Origin: an uncultured Bacteroidales bacterium
GTDB taxonomy: Bacteria; Bacteroidota; Bacteroidia; Bacteroidales; UBA932
DNA length: 64,000 nucleotides
Direction: 5' to 3'
Assembly (NCBI GenBank): GCA_900541925.1
Contig: UQMB01000005.1
Span: 1-64,000 of the forward strand
Part shown: positions 1 to 8,413 of the stretch, piece after piece
Layout: every line of letters starts with the position of its first letter
Numbering within the stretch: position 1 is the first letter of the stretch
The notes under the pieces: generated by a model
What the model was told of the DNA's origin: nothing
Seen by the model: the letters and a program-made list of their open reading frames with translations, nothing else
Database searches by the model: none
Translations under genes and position numbers: made by a program

Positions 1-64
1 AAGAAACTTCAAAAGAGATAAGAAACAGAAAAATCTGCACTCGGCGAGGATCACGGGAGCAGGT

Positions 65-115
65 GGCAGAGGTGCAGGGGCTCGACACAAAAGCCTCGTC
101 CCTGCAACCTCTGCC
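65..115. repeat. Long inverted repeat (stem-loop) left of PUL1
   Basis: The arms GGCAGAGGTGCAGGG (65-79) and CCCTGCAACCTCTGCC (100-115) are complementary apart from one bulged base and enclose a loop of about 20 nt. The element lies beyond the last gene of PUL1, after a likely terminator. There is no T-run beside it, so it may be an mRNA-stabilising hairpin or a small repeat. No coding gene was recognised in bases 1-240. Confidence 0.5.
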
Positions 116-169
116 CCCTGCGCACGAAACCAATCCTGTGCGTAAAAAGGAGCCCTGTACGCGCGGGAG

Positions 170-203
170 AAAAAGTAAAGAGTCCGGTACAATGCCGAAC
201 TCT
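170..203 (-). terminator. Putative Rho-independent terminator after the PUL1 GH43 gene
   Basis: Read on the minus strand, the arm AGAGTTCGG (203-195), a 7-nt loop and the arm CCGGACTCT (187-179) form a 9-bp stem with one mismatch. TTACTTTTT follows at once. It sits 38 bp past the GH43 stop codon and is the natural end of the PUL1 transcript. Confidence 0.6.
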
Positions 204-243
204 TTGCCGAATCTGCGGCAACTTATTTTTTGCCGCTTGCTTA
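201..243. repeat. Hairpin-switch repeat, copy 1
   Basis: This 43-bp stretch differs at only 4 positions from 51868-51910. It holds three alternating complementary blocks: TTGCCG (204-209), GCGGCAA (215-221) and TTGCCGC (230-236). The middle block can pair with either neighbour, so two mutually exclusive hairpins are possible. It overlaps the stop codon of the GH43 gene. Function unknown; a terminator or attenuator, or a small dispersed repeat, is possible. Confidence 0.55.
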
Positions 244-1278
244 CAATGCGACCTCCGGCCATCCGTCGGCGGACCAGTTGACTTCGCGTATCAGGAGTTT
301 GGAGCGGTAATCATGCTGCTTGTCGTAGCCGTGCATGAACATATAGTCCTGCCCGCCGAAATTCACGACTGCGCAGTGTCCGACTCCCGGGAAGCGTTCG
401 TTGCCCTGTACGACTATGGTGCCGCCACCTTCCATGAGTGAGTTCCCGTCTTTATCATAGTATGGGCCGGTGACCTTGTCGGAGCGTCCGACCACCACCT
501 TGTATGTGCTTTTGGCTCCTCGGCAGCAGAGGTCGTAGGAGGCGAAAAGGTAGTAATGTCCGCCGTGCCTGAATATGAACGGAGCCTCTACGGCACCGTT
601 GCCGGCATCGAAATCGCTCCCTCTCGGGTCAAGGGAAAACCCGTCATCCCCACCGGCGATGTTCTTTGTCGTGCCCTCCGGCCTGCGGCAGATCGGGTAC
701 CACTCCTGCGGCTCCGCGATTCTCATGAACGTGTCGTCCAGCTTGAACATCTTCAGCCCTCTCCAGAACGAGCCGAAGGCTAGCCACCCGGTTCCGTTCT
801 CGTCCAGGATCACATTGGCGTCTATCGCGTTCCACTCGTCCCTGCCCGGCACGGATTCCACTATCATACCGTGGTCTTTCCACTTGTAATCCGGTGAAGA
901 CGGGTTGAGTGTCTTGTTGGTGGCGACACCGATCGCCGAGATATTCTTGCCGAACTTGGAGTACGAGTAATACACATAATACTGCCTGTTGATGAACTGG
1001 ACATCTGGTGCCCATGGCATGCCTCTGAACCCCTTGTCGGCGGCCCATTGCGGGATGCTTTCCAATACGCGCCCCTCAAATCTCCAAGTCTTCATGTCGG
1101 CTGAGGACATGATGCCCATTCCGGTGGTAAACACATAATACCGTCCGTCGCAGAACGCTGCCACAGGGTCGTGGGCGTCGGGATATTCGAACTCGCTGCC
1201 GCGGGATGGCCCGGGCTGTGCTGCAAGTGTGGATGCTGACAGGCAGGTCAGCGCAAAGTACAAGATGATTCTTCTCAT
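241..1278 (-). CDS. GH43 endo-alpha-1,5-L-arabinanase
   Basis: A 345-residue secreted enzyme predicted to cut alpha-1,5-linked arabinan. A signal peptide covers about residues 1-20 (ending TLAA|QP). The five-bladed propeller of GH43 follows, and its three acidic residues can be placed: D37 in the HDP motif (general base), D153 in NAIDANV (pKa modulator) and E231 in GAVEAPF (general acid). The block around residues 150-175 (DANV, then GSFWRG) is typical of GH43 arabinanases. It is the last gene of PUL1, 216 bp after susD, so it is probably co-transcribed with the susCD pair. Secretion to the periplasm or surface is inferred; there is no lipobox. Family confident, endo versus exo mode less so. 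Confidence 0.85.
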   Translation of the reverse strand: MRRIILYFALTCLSASTLAAQPGPSRGSEFEYPDAHDPVAAFCDGRYYVFTTGMGIMSSADMKTWRFEGRVLESIPQWAADKGFRGMPWAPDVQFINRQYYVYYSYSKFGKNISAIGVATNKTLNPSSPDYKWKDHGMIVESVPGRDEWNAIDANVILDENGTGWLAFGSFWRGLKMFKLDDTFMRIAEPQEWYPICRRPEGTTKNIAGGDDGFSLDPRGSDFDAGNGAVEAPFIFRHGGHYYLFASYDLCCRGAKSTYKVVVGRSDKVTGPYYDKDGNSLMEGGGTIVVQGNERFPGVGHCAVVNFGGQDYMFMHGYDKQHDYRSKLLIREVNWSADGWPEVAL

Positions 1279-1302
1279 TAGTGCAAAGTGTTATTGATAC
1301 CC

Positions 1303-1310
1303 TAAATATA
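1303..1310 (-). promoter_or_regulatory. Possible -7 element upstream of the GH43 gene
   Basis: TATATTTA on the minus strand is one base away from the Bacteroidetes -7 consensus TAnnTTTG and lies 25 bp upstream of the GH43 start. No convincing TTG -33 box is visible at the expected 19-21 bp spacing, so this may be a weak internal promoter. Confidence 0.25.
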
Positions 1311-1422
1311 CAATTTTTTATGTCGGCGCACTCGGTAGGATGCCGGATTGTTTAAGTGTAAACCATCATCGGGCTCCTGTGCGGAGTGCAATTGATGTGT
1401 ATCGGGTTGTTGGTCATGAAAC

Positions 1423-1454
1423 GACCAGACGTCGACTCACATCGACGCCTGGTC
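1423..1454 (-). terminator. Intercistronic hairpin after susD of PUL1
   Basis: GACCAGACGTCG (1423-1434) and CGACGCCTGGTC (1443-1454) form a 12-bp stem with one mismatch and an 8-nt loop. It lies about 40 bp after the susD stop codon and lacks a T-run, so it is more likely a partial terminator or an RNA-processing/stabilising hairpin that sets the ratio of SusCD to GH43. Confidence 0.45.
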
Positions 1455-1494
1455 ACAATACTAACCAAAAGTACCAGATATGATGAGTGATTCC

Positions 1495-3219
1495 TTATTC
1501 GGTTGTCGGATATCCGGGATTCTGATTGATGATCCCATGTGATTGAAGGACGACCTTATGCGGGAGCGGGATGAATACTCTGTGAGCATTGGCCGCCTTA
1601 TCTGAGATGCGGTTCTGCTCATATGCTCTCTCGATGAGCATGTTGGTCCCGTCCGGACTGTTGAAGCGTCTGAGGTCCTCATATCTCTGTCCTTCACCCA
1701 TCAGCTCTCGGCCTCTCTCCCAGAGGATGAGGTGCAGGAACGCCTCTTTGCCGGCTGTCGGGTCGGATCCCCAACGCTGTTTGTAATATGATGTATGGTT
1801 TTTGGTGATATCATTCCCTAGGCCGGCTCTCGCTCGAATGTCATTTACGAGACCGACAGCTTCCGGAGTTACACCGTCCTGGCGGACGATGGCCTCTGCG
1901 AGGTAAAGATAAACATCTGACAAGCGGTAAGCAGGCTGTTCAATCAGCCATTCGGCTCCTGAGTGCCCTGCCTCCTTGTAGTTGGTGAACTTATAAGGAT
2001 ATGCGCCATTCATTGAAAGGTCATCCGGCCCCGGATTCTCTTTCATCAGTTTCCCGGAGTTGCGGTTGTAAGCTTTCGTATAGAATTGTCTGACGCGGGT
2101 GTCGAGTTCATATGAGTCATCCCCCTCGTATCCAAATAGTGCGTGCAGATGCTCCCAAGGGGTCCACCCCATGTGCCATGCGCTGGTAAGGGTTCCTGCG
2201 CTAGGTCCTGGCGTATAGAAGTAAGCGCCGCTTGTGATCTCTGTAATCCATATGTTCCCATGATTATTGTCGACGGGGCAAGAAAATATGGTTTCATCGT
2301 TAGGGCAAGTGTTGATGGCGACCTCAAAAGGCGAATATGTATATGGATATGAAGGCCCCATGATAGCTGTCCTGTTCTTGACTCCAATCACATCTGCGGT
2401 AGTGACGGTCTGGCCGGGAGTGGTGATGAGTTTGTAATTGCCTGACTGCATGAGGTAGCGACATACAATCTCAGCCTTTTTCCATTGTTCGGTTGCCATG
2501 TAATAACGGATGGAGAGCATACGGAAGAAATCCTTTGTGATATAGCCACGCATGTCTCCGGTATACTTGTCCGGGAGTTTTGAGTCAAGCACTGCGGCAA
2601 GGTCGCTTTCGATGGCTGTCCTGTAGTCGGCCTCGCTCATTCTTGGTTGAGGATCGGTTTCGTTCAGGTGAGAGGGGTCTATGATGGTGTTTACTGGCCC
2701 GAAGAATTCATAAAGAGTGTACATATACAGGGCGCGGAGCCCTTTCAGCTGTCTTGAGTATTCCTCGACAAGTGCAGGGTTGGTTTTTGCCACCGGGCAG
2801 TTTTCGAAGTCTTGGAGAAGCGAAGTTATCTTCGCGCTTACACGATTGAACTGCCACACAGCCCAGTTGTCCTCCGGCCGTCCTCCGCCATTGTCCTCGA
2901 TACCTGACGAAGGAGTCCATGTCCATTTGGACCAAGGGGACGGCTGGCGGTAGAGTTCGTCCGTCATAGAAAGGCCAAGAATTCTTGGGGCTACCCAATG
3001 GCTGGTCCACAGGCCATAATCAGTGCCGGCGCCACGTCCGGAAACATATATCATAACGCCGACTACGGCAGATTGAAGATCGCTCTCTGTCTGGAAGAAG
3101 GTCTCAGGGACAATCTCTCCGTAGACCTTTGTGGAAAGCATCTTCTCGCAAGATGCCGTCAGGATGGCAGCACTGGAAAATATGCTGACTGTCAATATAA
3201 AAGAAAATATCTTTTTCAT
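1495..3219 (-). CDS. SusD/RagB-like surface glycan-binding lipoprotein (PUL1)
   Basis: A 574-residue outer-membrane lipoprotein that caps the SusC transporter and binds glycan. The start at 3219 is chosen because it gives a clean lipoprotein signal with lipobox LTASC and the acylated cysteine at residue 24; an in-frame start 18 bp upstream is less likely. The TPR-like N-terminal SusD region is followed by the C-terminal RagB/SusD region, with the typical block LSDVYLYLAEA near residue 445 and a C-terminus ending in HGIINQNPGY. It lies 24 bp after susC, the usual pairing. Its divergence gives no direct substrate clue; the neighbours (GH53, GH43) suggest arabinogalactan or arabinan fragments. 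Confidence 0.93.
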   Translation of the reverse strand: MKKIFSFILTVSIFSSAAILTASCEKMLSTKVYGEIVPETFFQTESDLQSAVVGVMIYVSGRGAGTDYGLWTSHWVAPRILGLSMTDELYRQPSPWSKWTWTPSSGIEDNGGGRPEDNWAVWQFNRVSAKITSLLQDFENCPVAKTNPALVEEYSRQLKGLRALYMYTLYEFFGPVNTIIDPSHLNETDPQPRMSEADYRTAIESDLAAVLDSKLPDKYTGDMRGYITKDFFRMLSIRYYMATEQWKKAEIVCRYLMQSGNYKLITTPGQTVTTADVIGVKNRTAIMGPSYPYTYSPFEVAINTCPNDETIFSCPVDNNHGNIWITEITSGAYFYTPGPSAGTLTSAWHMGWTPWEHLHALFGYEGDDSYELDTRVRQFYTKAYNRNSGKLMKENPGPDDLSMNGAYPYKFTNYKEAGHSGAEWLIEQPAYRLSDVYLYLAEAIVRQDGVTPEAVGLVNDIRARAGLGNDITKNHTSYYKQRWGSDPTAGKEAFLHLILWERGRELMGEGQRYEDLRRFNSPDGTNMLIERAYEQNRISDKAANAHRVFIPLPHKVVLQSHGIINQNPGYPTTE

Positions 3220-3243
3220 GATAGATTCGATTTGCAAGTTAAA

Positions 3244-6200
3244 CTAGAATGTCGCCTTAAGCCCGAAGGTGAATGAGTAGCATATCGGATACGGGTACGC
3301 ACCCCTCATCTCAGGGTCATACCCCTCATAGTTGGTGAGGCTCAGAAGGTTCTGAGCGTCAAGAGAAACAGCCAGGGATCCCAGATGCAGATACTTTGCG
3401 ACCGCGTCAGGAAGAAGATAAGACATCTGTATGTTTCTGAGTTTGGCATACCAGATTTTTTTGTACCAGAAGTCACTGGTTCCGCCGGTGCGCTGAGTTG
3501 ACGAAGTGAGATCAGAACCGATACCAGGCCAGGTGCCATTAGGGTTTTTCATGCTCCAGATCTTGTCTATCCCGTTGTCATATGTGTTGTGCTGCGCATT
3601 TCCGCCCATTGCCGTGCCGCGATTGCCGGGACTGATCGCAAGAAAGCCAGCCGCGCCATACCAATACATGGTTGCAGAGAACCTCTTGTATGTGAAAGTG
3701 TTGTTGAACCCGAACCTGAACGGGGCGCTGGTCCTGCCAAGGAAATGGTTGTCCTTGTCGTCAAGTACGCCGTCTCCGTTGTAATCCTTGTACTTTATGT
3801 TGCCCGGGACGGCTTTGGGCTGGAGGAGTTCCCCTTTTGAATTCTTATAGGCATAGATTTCATCATAACTATGGAAAATTCCATCAGTCTCCCAGCCGAA
3901 CACGGCTGACATTTCGTCTGTTACAGACTGCCAAGAATTGAGTACAAGCTCCGGGTTCCGGGTCTTCCAGCGGTAGATGGTATAGGAGAAGTTGAAATCC
4001 GTGTTCCATTGGAAATCGCCGCTCTTGATGTTAAGCGAGTGAAGTTCAAACTCCAGGCCTTTGGCTTGAGTGGATCCTATATTGCTGATCACTTTGGGCA
4101 CCGGCTGGTCGGAAGGGAGGGACTTGAAGTCGAGAAGATCCTTCGCGGAGCGGACGAAATAGTCGACGCTGCCGATAATCCTTGATCTCCAGAGCCCGAA
4201 ATCAAGACCGAAGTTGATCATCTCGTTGGTCTCCCAGGAAAGATCAGGATTAGCGACGGTCGCAAGCTGGATGCCTCCGAGGTAGCCTCCCTGTGTCATG
4301 AGCGCATATGCCATCTCGACGCCCGCGCCCGTGAGTTCCTTTGTCGCATACACGGACAGAGCGTTTGCCGCTTTGGGTTCGTTTCCGGATGAACCGTATC
4401 CTATGCGGAGTTTGAGGTTTGAGAGCCATTCTCTGCTGGTCTCCATCCAAGGCTCGTCAGAGATTCTCCAAGCTCCAGAAACTGATGGGAAGAATCCCCA
4501 CTTCTTGTTGGCTGCGAATACTGAAGAACCATCGCGGCGACCGGTTGCGGAGACTATATAGCGGTCTTTGAAAGTGTAGTTCACACGTCCGAATTGGGAT
4601 AACTTGGTGATACTCCCTCTGGTTGTGCCGGTGTAACGTTGATCGTTGTCCGTGCCTGCCGCCATGTTGTCGGTGCCGAATGAGTCTGTCCAGAAGTTTG
4701 CTGACTGGAGGATATATGTGCTGAATGAGGTTCCGTATGCACCGACACCAAGGGTGGCGTCAATGCGGTGTTCTCCCCAAGTCTTGTTGTAGTTGAAGTA
4801 GGCTTCAAGAGACTTGTTGATGGACTCGCTTCCGCCTACAGTCGCCATTCCGTCAGGCGCGAGATAGTTGCCGGCTATCTTTGGGATGTAATAATCGCGA
4901 CGGCTGTTTTGGGTGTCGAAACCGCCAACCACATTCAATCTGAGGTCGTCTGTGAATTCGACCTTGAGCGTAGGGTTGATGAATACGCGCTGATTACGGT
5001 TTTTGTCGGAAATCTGTAGCTGGCCTGCGGGGTTGTTCTGTTGCCCGTCGGTCGCGTGCGGATAGATTCCAAGCTCAGGATCAAATGACGCGTCAACATA
5101 TGGGGCAAACCCGTATGCGTTATGAACCAAGGAGTTGGTTCCCTGCCCGATAACATTAGATTGGCCTGATGACTGGTTGGTCGTGGCTATGTTTGTGTAG
5201 CTCATGTTCAAGCCGATGGAGACACGCTTGCCGATTCTCTGGTCTAGATTCATCCTGAAGGTGTTACGGGCAAGTTTAGAGTTCTTGAGGATGCCGTCGT
5301 TGAGAAAGTAGTTGTACGACGCAAAGTATTTGGTGCTTTCTGTGCCGCCCTGCAGGGAGACATTATGCTCGGTCACGAACGCCCTGTCGGTAATAAAATC
5401 AAGCCAGTCGAAGTTCTTGGCGTCCGCTATCTCGGATGCGGTATAGTAGTCGGAGACGGAACCATATGCCAGGTTGTAGTCCTGGATGTCCACGACACCG
5501 TCGCCGTTGAGGTCCACATTGCCATATGGATAAGTGTTCTTGTTGAGGGCTTCGCGCTCATGAATCCAGAAGTTCTGTTGTTCCATGAAGGTCTTCCCGT
5601 CCATCAATTTCGCGTAATAAGGCTTCTGGGCCTGGAGAGTATATGAACCATTGTATGTAAGCTGAGGCTTCCCCTCCTTGCCTCTCTTTGTGGTGATGAT
5701 GATGACCCCGTTTGCTGATGCTGAGCCGTAGATGGCTGCGGCGGAGGCGTCCTTGAGGACATCGATAGAGAGGATGTCGGAAGGGTTGATGGTCGCCAGA
5801 GGGGACTGGCTGAGGCCGGTGGCGATTGATGCGGCACCGTTCCCGACAGTTGATGAGATGTTGGAGGTGTTGGAAGTCATCGGGACACCGTCGATTACGA
5901 AGAGAGGCTCATTGTTGCCGTTAGGTGAGATAGAGCCGCGGATGTTGACATCAACTGAGGCGCCTGGCTGGGCGGAGTTCGAAGTCATGTTAAGACCGGC
6001 GACACGGCCAAGGAGCATGTTGTCGACACTTGCCGTAGCATTGTTGTCAAGGTCTTCAGTCTTGACAGAAGAGACGGCGCTGGTGAGGTTCTTGACTGTA
6101 GTGGTGCCGTAACCGATGACTACGGCATCGTTGAGTCTCTGGAGAGACTCCCGGAATATAATATCGATGACACTTCTGTCTCCCACGGTTTCCTTTATCG

Positions 6201-6432
6201 AGTCATACCCGATGAAGGAGAATTCGAGGACAGAATTCTTGGACGGAACATTGATGGAATACTTCCCGTCAGCATCAGTGATGGCGCCAACAGAAGAGTT
6301 ATCCACCAGAACGACAGACGCCCCGATGATAGGGCCGAAGGAATCCTTGACGGTTCCGGTCACAATGATGTTCTGCGCAAGCGCGTTCAGCGACAGGAGC
6401 ATCAAGACTGACATTAGTAGGGCTCTTTTCAT
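3244..6432 (-). CDS. SusC-like TonB-dependent outer-membrane transporter (PUL1)
   Basis: A 1062-residue oligosaccharide importer. In order it has a signal peptide (1-19), a CarboxypepD_reg-like domain (about 22-105), a plug domain (about 110-235, with the hallmark FVIDGVPM) and a 22-strand barrel ending in a C-terminal phenylalanine. It has no N-terminal STN signalling domain, unlike the second SusC in this window. That fits control by the nearby hybrid two-component regulator rather than by sigma/anti-sigma signalling. It precedes susD on the same strand with a 24-bp gap and follows a GH50-like lipoprotein hydrolase. Confidence 0.95.
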   Translation of the reverse strand: MKRALLMSVLMLLSLNALAQNIIVTGTVKDSFGPIIGASVVLVDNSSVGAITDADGKYSINVPSKNSVLEFSFIGYDSIKETVGDRSVIDIIFRESLQRLNDAVVIGYGTTTVKNLTSAVSSVKTEDLDNNATASVDNMLLGRVAGLNMTSNSAQPGASVDVNIRGSISPNGNNEPLFVIDGVPMTSNTSNISSTVGNGAASIATGLSQSPLATINPSDILSIDVLKDASAAAIYGSASANGVIIITTKRGKEGKPQLTYNGSYTLQAQKPYYAKLMDGKTFMEQQNFWIHEREALNKNTYPYGNVDLNGDGVVDIQDYNLAYGSVSDYYTASEIADAKNFDWLDFITDRAFVTEHNVSLQGGTESTKYFASYNYFLNDGILKNSKLARNTFRMNLDQRIGKRVSIGLNMSYTNIATTNQSSGQSNVIGQGTNSLVHNAYGFAPYVDASFDPELGIYPHATDGQQNNPAGQLQISDKNRNQRVFINPTLKVEFTDDLRLNVVGGFDTQNSRRDYYIPKIAGNYLAPDGMATVGGSESINKSLEAYFNYNKTWGEHRIDATLGVGAYGTSFSTYILQSANFWTDSFGTDNMAAGTDNDQRYTGTTRGSITKLSQFGRVNYTFKDRYIVSATGRRDGSSVFAANKKWGFFPSVSGAWRISDEPWMETSREWLSNLKLRIGYGSSGNEPKAANALSVYATKELTGAGVEMAYALMTQGGYLGGIQLATVANPDLSWETNEMINFGLDFGLWRSRIIGSVDYFVRSAKDLLDFKSLPSDQPVPKVISNIGSTQAKGLEFELHSLNIKSGDFQWNTDFNFSYTIYRWKTRNPELVLNSWQSVTDEMSAVFGWETDGIFHSYDEIYAYKNSKGELLQPKAVPGNIKYKDYNGDGVLDDKDNHFLGRTSAPFRFGFNNTFTYKRFSATMYWYGAAGFLAISPGNRGTAMGGNAQHNTYDNGIDKIWSMKNPNGTWPGIGSDLTSSTQRTGGTSDFWYKKIWYAKLRNIQMSYLLPDAVAKYLHLGSLAVSLDAQNLLSLTNYEGYDPEMRGAYPYPICYSFTFGLKATF

Positions 6433-6463
6433 GTTTGTTTATTTTGGTTGGTTGTTAAATGGC

Positions 6464-8395
6464 TTACTGGTTTGATTTTGAGAGAAGATCATCCTCGTTG
6501 CCGCGCAGGCCAAGAGGAATCTGGCTGAAAGGTTTCTGGATGCCGGAATGGACATTGAAGATATTCTCTGCTGCGGCCCTGATTCCGTTGACTATCGGAT
6601 AAGGTCTGTCTACGACATCCACCAGACCGATATTGTAGCGCTCTCCATCTGCGCGCCCCATGAGACCCTGGTCGGTATATTGGAACCATGCAATGCCCAC
6701 CAGTGCCGGATGGGAGAACCCATTCTCGGCAAAATACCTGAAAGCGACGGCCCTTTCTTCCTGGTTCGCGACTTGGACGAGGCCAGGGGCCATGCCCCTG
6801 TCAATGGTGCCGAAATGGAACTCGCCGTCAATCATCGGCATGTCCACCGCAGCCATTACGGCATCAAGGTACTCTACATTCGGTGATAGTCTGTAAGTGT
6901 TGAAAGCGAACACGTCGGAATAGTCCTTGACTATCTTGAGGATTTCCGGATGAGGGACGCTGCTGTGCCCGAAGCGGATGCCGAGGATGAGATGGTTCGG
7001 ATCATATTTGCGTATGTATTTGCTCAGAGTTGAAATCCAGGTGCGATATGTCTGATGTATGAATGCGGTTCTGCTTTCATCTGTATCGCCATTCTTGGCG
7101 AGATATTGCTTGAGGGCCTCCTTGATTGGTCTGTCGGCGGCATCATCCAGAAGAAGCTGGCAGACTCTAGGTTCGGCCTCAAGCCAAGATGGTTCATTCT
7201 GGAGGAAATAGCCTATCAGATACGGGTCGTCTTTTGAGGCTTTCAGGTATTCGAGCCCCGTGGCAACATTTTTTTCGAATTCTTTAGCATAGACATCTTG
7301 AATCCCGTAGATGGATTCGATGCGAAGTCTGATGTGCCCGAGATATGGGTATGATGATGGTTTCGGGGACCCGGTATTGAGGCCCCACGCACTCATCCTC
7401 TTTACCGTTAAATCGGCCCACTTGTCTCTCCAACCGTCATCAAAGCCATAACGGCGATGGAGGTTCCATTCTCCGAATGACATCATTCTTGGCTGGACAG
7501 GAGATACCTGGTTGCGGCTATTATAGGCCGGGGACATGGTTTCAGGCGGATATTCCGCGAACATATTTTCGAGGCCGGCCCGCTTGGCTGCGTTCCCGCC
7601 GCCTCCGGCTGTGGGACCGCCCCCGCTGACAGAAAGAAAAAGAAATCCGTCAGGATCTACAAACCACCAGCGTCCGTCAATCTTCTTTACCCGGAAGAAT
7701 CCTGAACCGCCGACGTTTTTCTCCAGAAATCCGCCAAATCGTGATCTTGGCAGGGCATCGTTGCTTATACTCTGCTCCTCCTCGTCCCATGCGGCCTGAA
7801 GTTCTTCCATTGTGTGTGCTTTGCCTTGGAATTCACCCTCGGCCCATTGTCCGAACTTATCAACATAAGGAGAGTCCCCAAGATATGATGGGGTCTCATA
7901 TTCGTTTGAAAGCTTGAAGGAGCGAATCTGCACGACAGGGTTGTCGAGCGGGGTGTAGTATTTGATGCTTACCCCTTTGACTCCGGTGAGCGGTCCTACG
8001 CTTCCACCCTCTATATGCTGGAATCCGACCCCGTTCTGAGGCTTGTTTACGGTGGCGGCAAGATCGTTGGAAGGTTTCGGTTTCTCCCGATAATACTCAA
8101 GAGGAATGCAGAGTTTTACCCATGCCTGTGGGAGCACATGGGTCCGTTTCTCGTGGAGGCCGTTATCTGTGTCTATCCCCAGGAGAAAACGCTGTGCTGT
8201 AGAGGAACGGATTTCAAGAATCATATACTTGTATGGCTCCCAGTTTTCGATGCCCGCCAGTCCGAGATCCTTGATGGAGAATTCGTGGAAGTCGATGTCT
8301 TTTGATGAATCAAAGCGATGCCTGAGCTCGCCCTGGCGGCATGAGCAGAGTGCGATGATTGACGCCAGCAGGATAATGCATTTTCTTGTATTCAT
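6464..8395 (-). CDS. GH50/agarase-like clan-A glycoside hydrolase, lipoprotein
   Basis: A 643-residue lipoprotein (lipobox ending at C19 in ALCSC) with an N-terminal beta-sandwich (about 25-175) and a TIM barrel (about 225-620). The motif FFRVKKIDGRWWFVDPDG resembles GH50 and agarase-type proteins of Bacteroidetes. E401 in FLQNEPSW and E525 in IDGEFHFG are the likely acid/base and nucleophile of a retaining clan-A enzyme. The context (galactanase, arabinanase) makes an exo-beta-galactosidase-type activity on galactan more plausible than true agarase; this is inference. It sits 31 bp before susC, so it probably belongs to the same transcript. Exact family assignment is uncertain. Confidence 0.65.
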   Translation of the reverse strand: MNTRKCIILLASIIALCSCRQGELRHRFDSSKDIDFHEFSIKDLGLAGIENWEPYKYMILEIRSSTAQRFLLGIDTDNGLHEKRTHVLPQAWVKLCIPLEYYREKPKPSNDLAATVNKPQNGVGFQHIEGGSVGPLTGVKGVSIKYYTPLDNPVVQIRSFKLSNEYETPSYLGDSPYVDKFGQWAEGEFQGKAHTMEELQAAWDEEEQSISNDALPRSRFGGFLEKNVGGSGFFRVKKIDGRWWFVDPDGFLFLSVSGGGPTAGGGGNAAKRAGLENMFAEYPPETMSPAYNSRNQVSPVQPRMMSFGEWNLHRRYGFDDGWRDKWADLTVKRMSAWGLNTGSPKPSSYPYLGHIRLRIESIYGIQDVYAKEFEKNVATGLEYLKASKDDPYLIGYFLQNEPSWLEAEPRVCQLLLDDAADRPIKEALKQYLAKNGDTDESRTAFIHQTYRTWISTLSKYIRKYDPNHLILGIRFGHSSVPHPEILKIVKDYSDVFAFNTYRLSPNVEYLDAVMAAVDMPMIDGEFHFGTIDRGMAPGLVQVANQEERAVAFRYFAENGFSHPALVGIAWFQYTDQGLMGRADGERYNIGLVDVVDRPYPIVNGIRAAAENIFNVHSGIQKPFSQIPLGLRGNEDDLLSKSNQ

Positions 8396-8413
8396 ATAAA
8401 TGGTTGATTGTGG

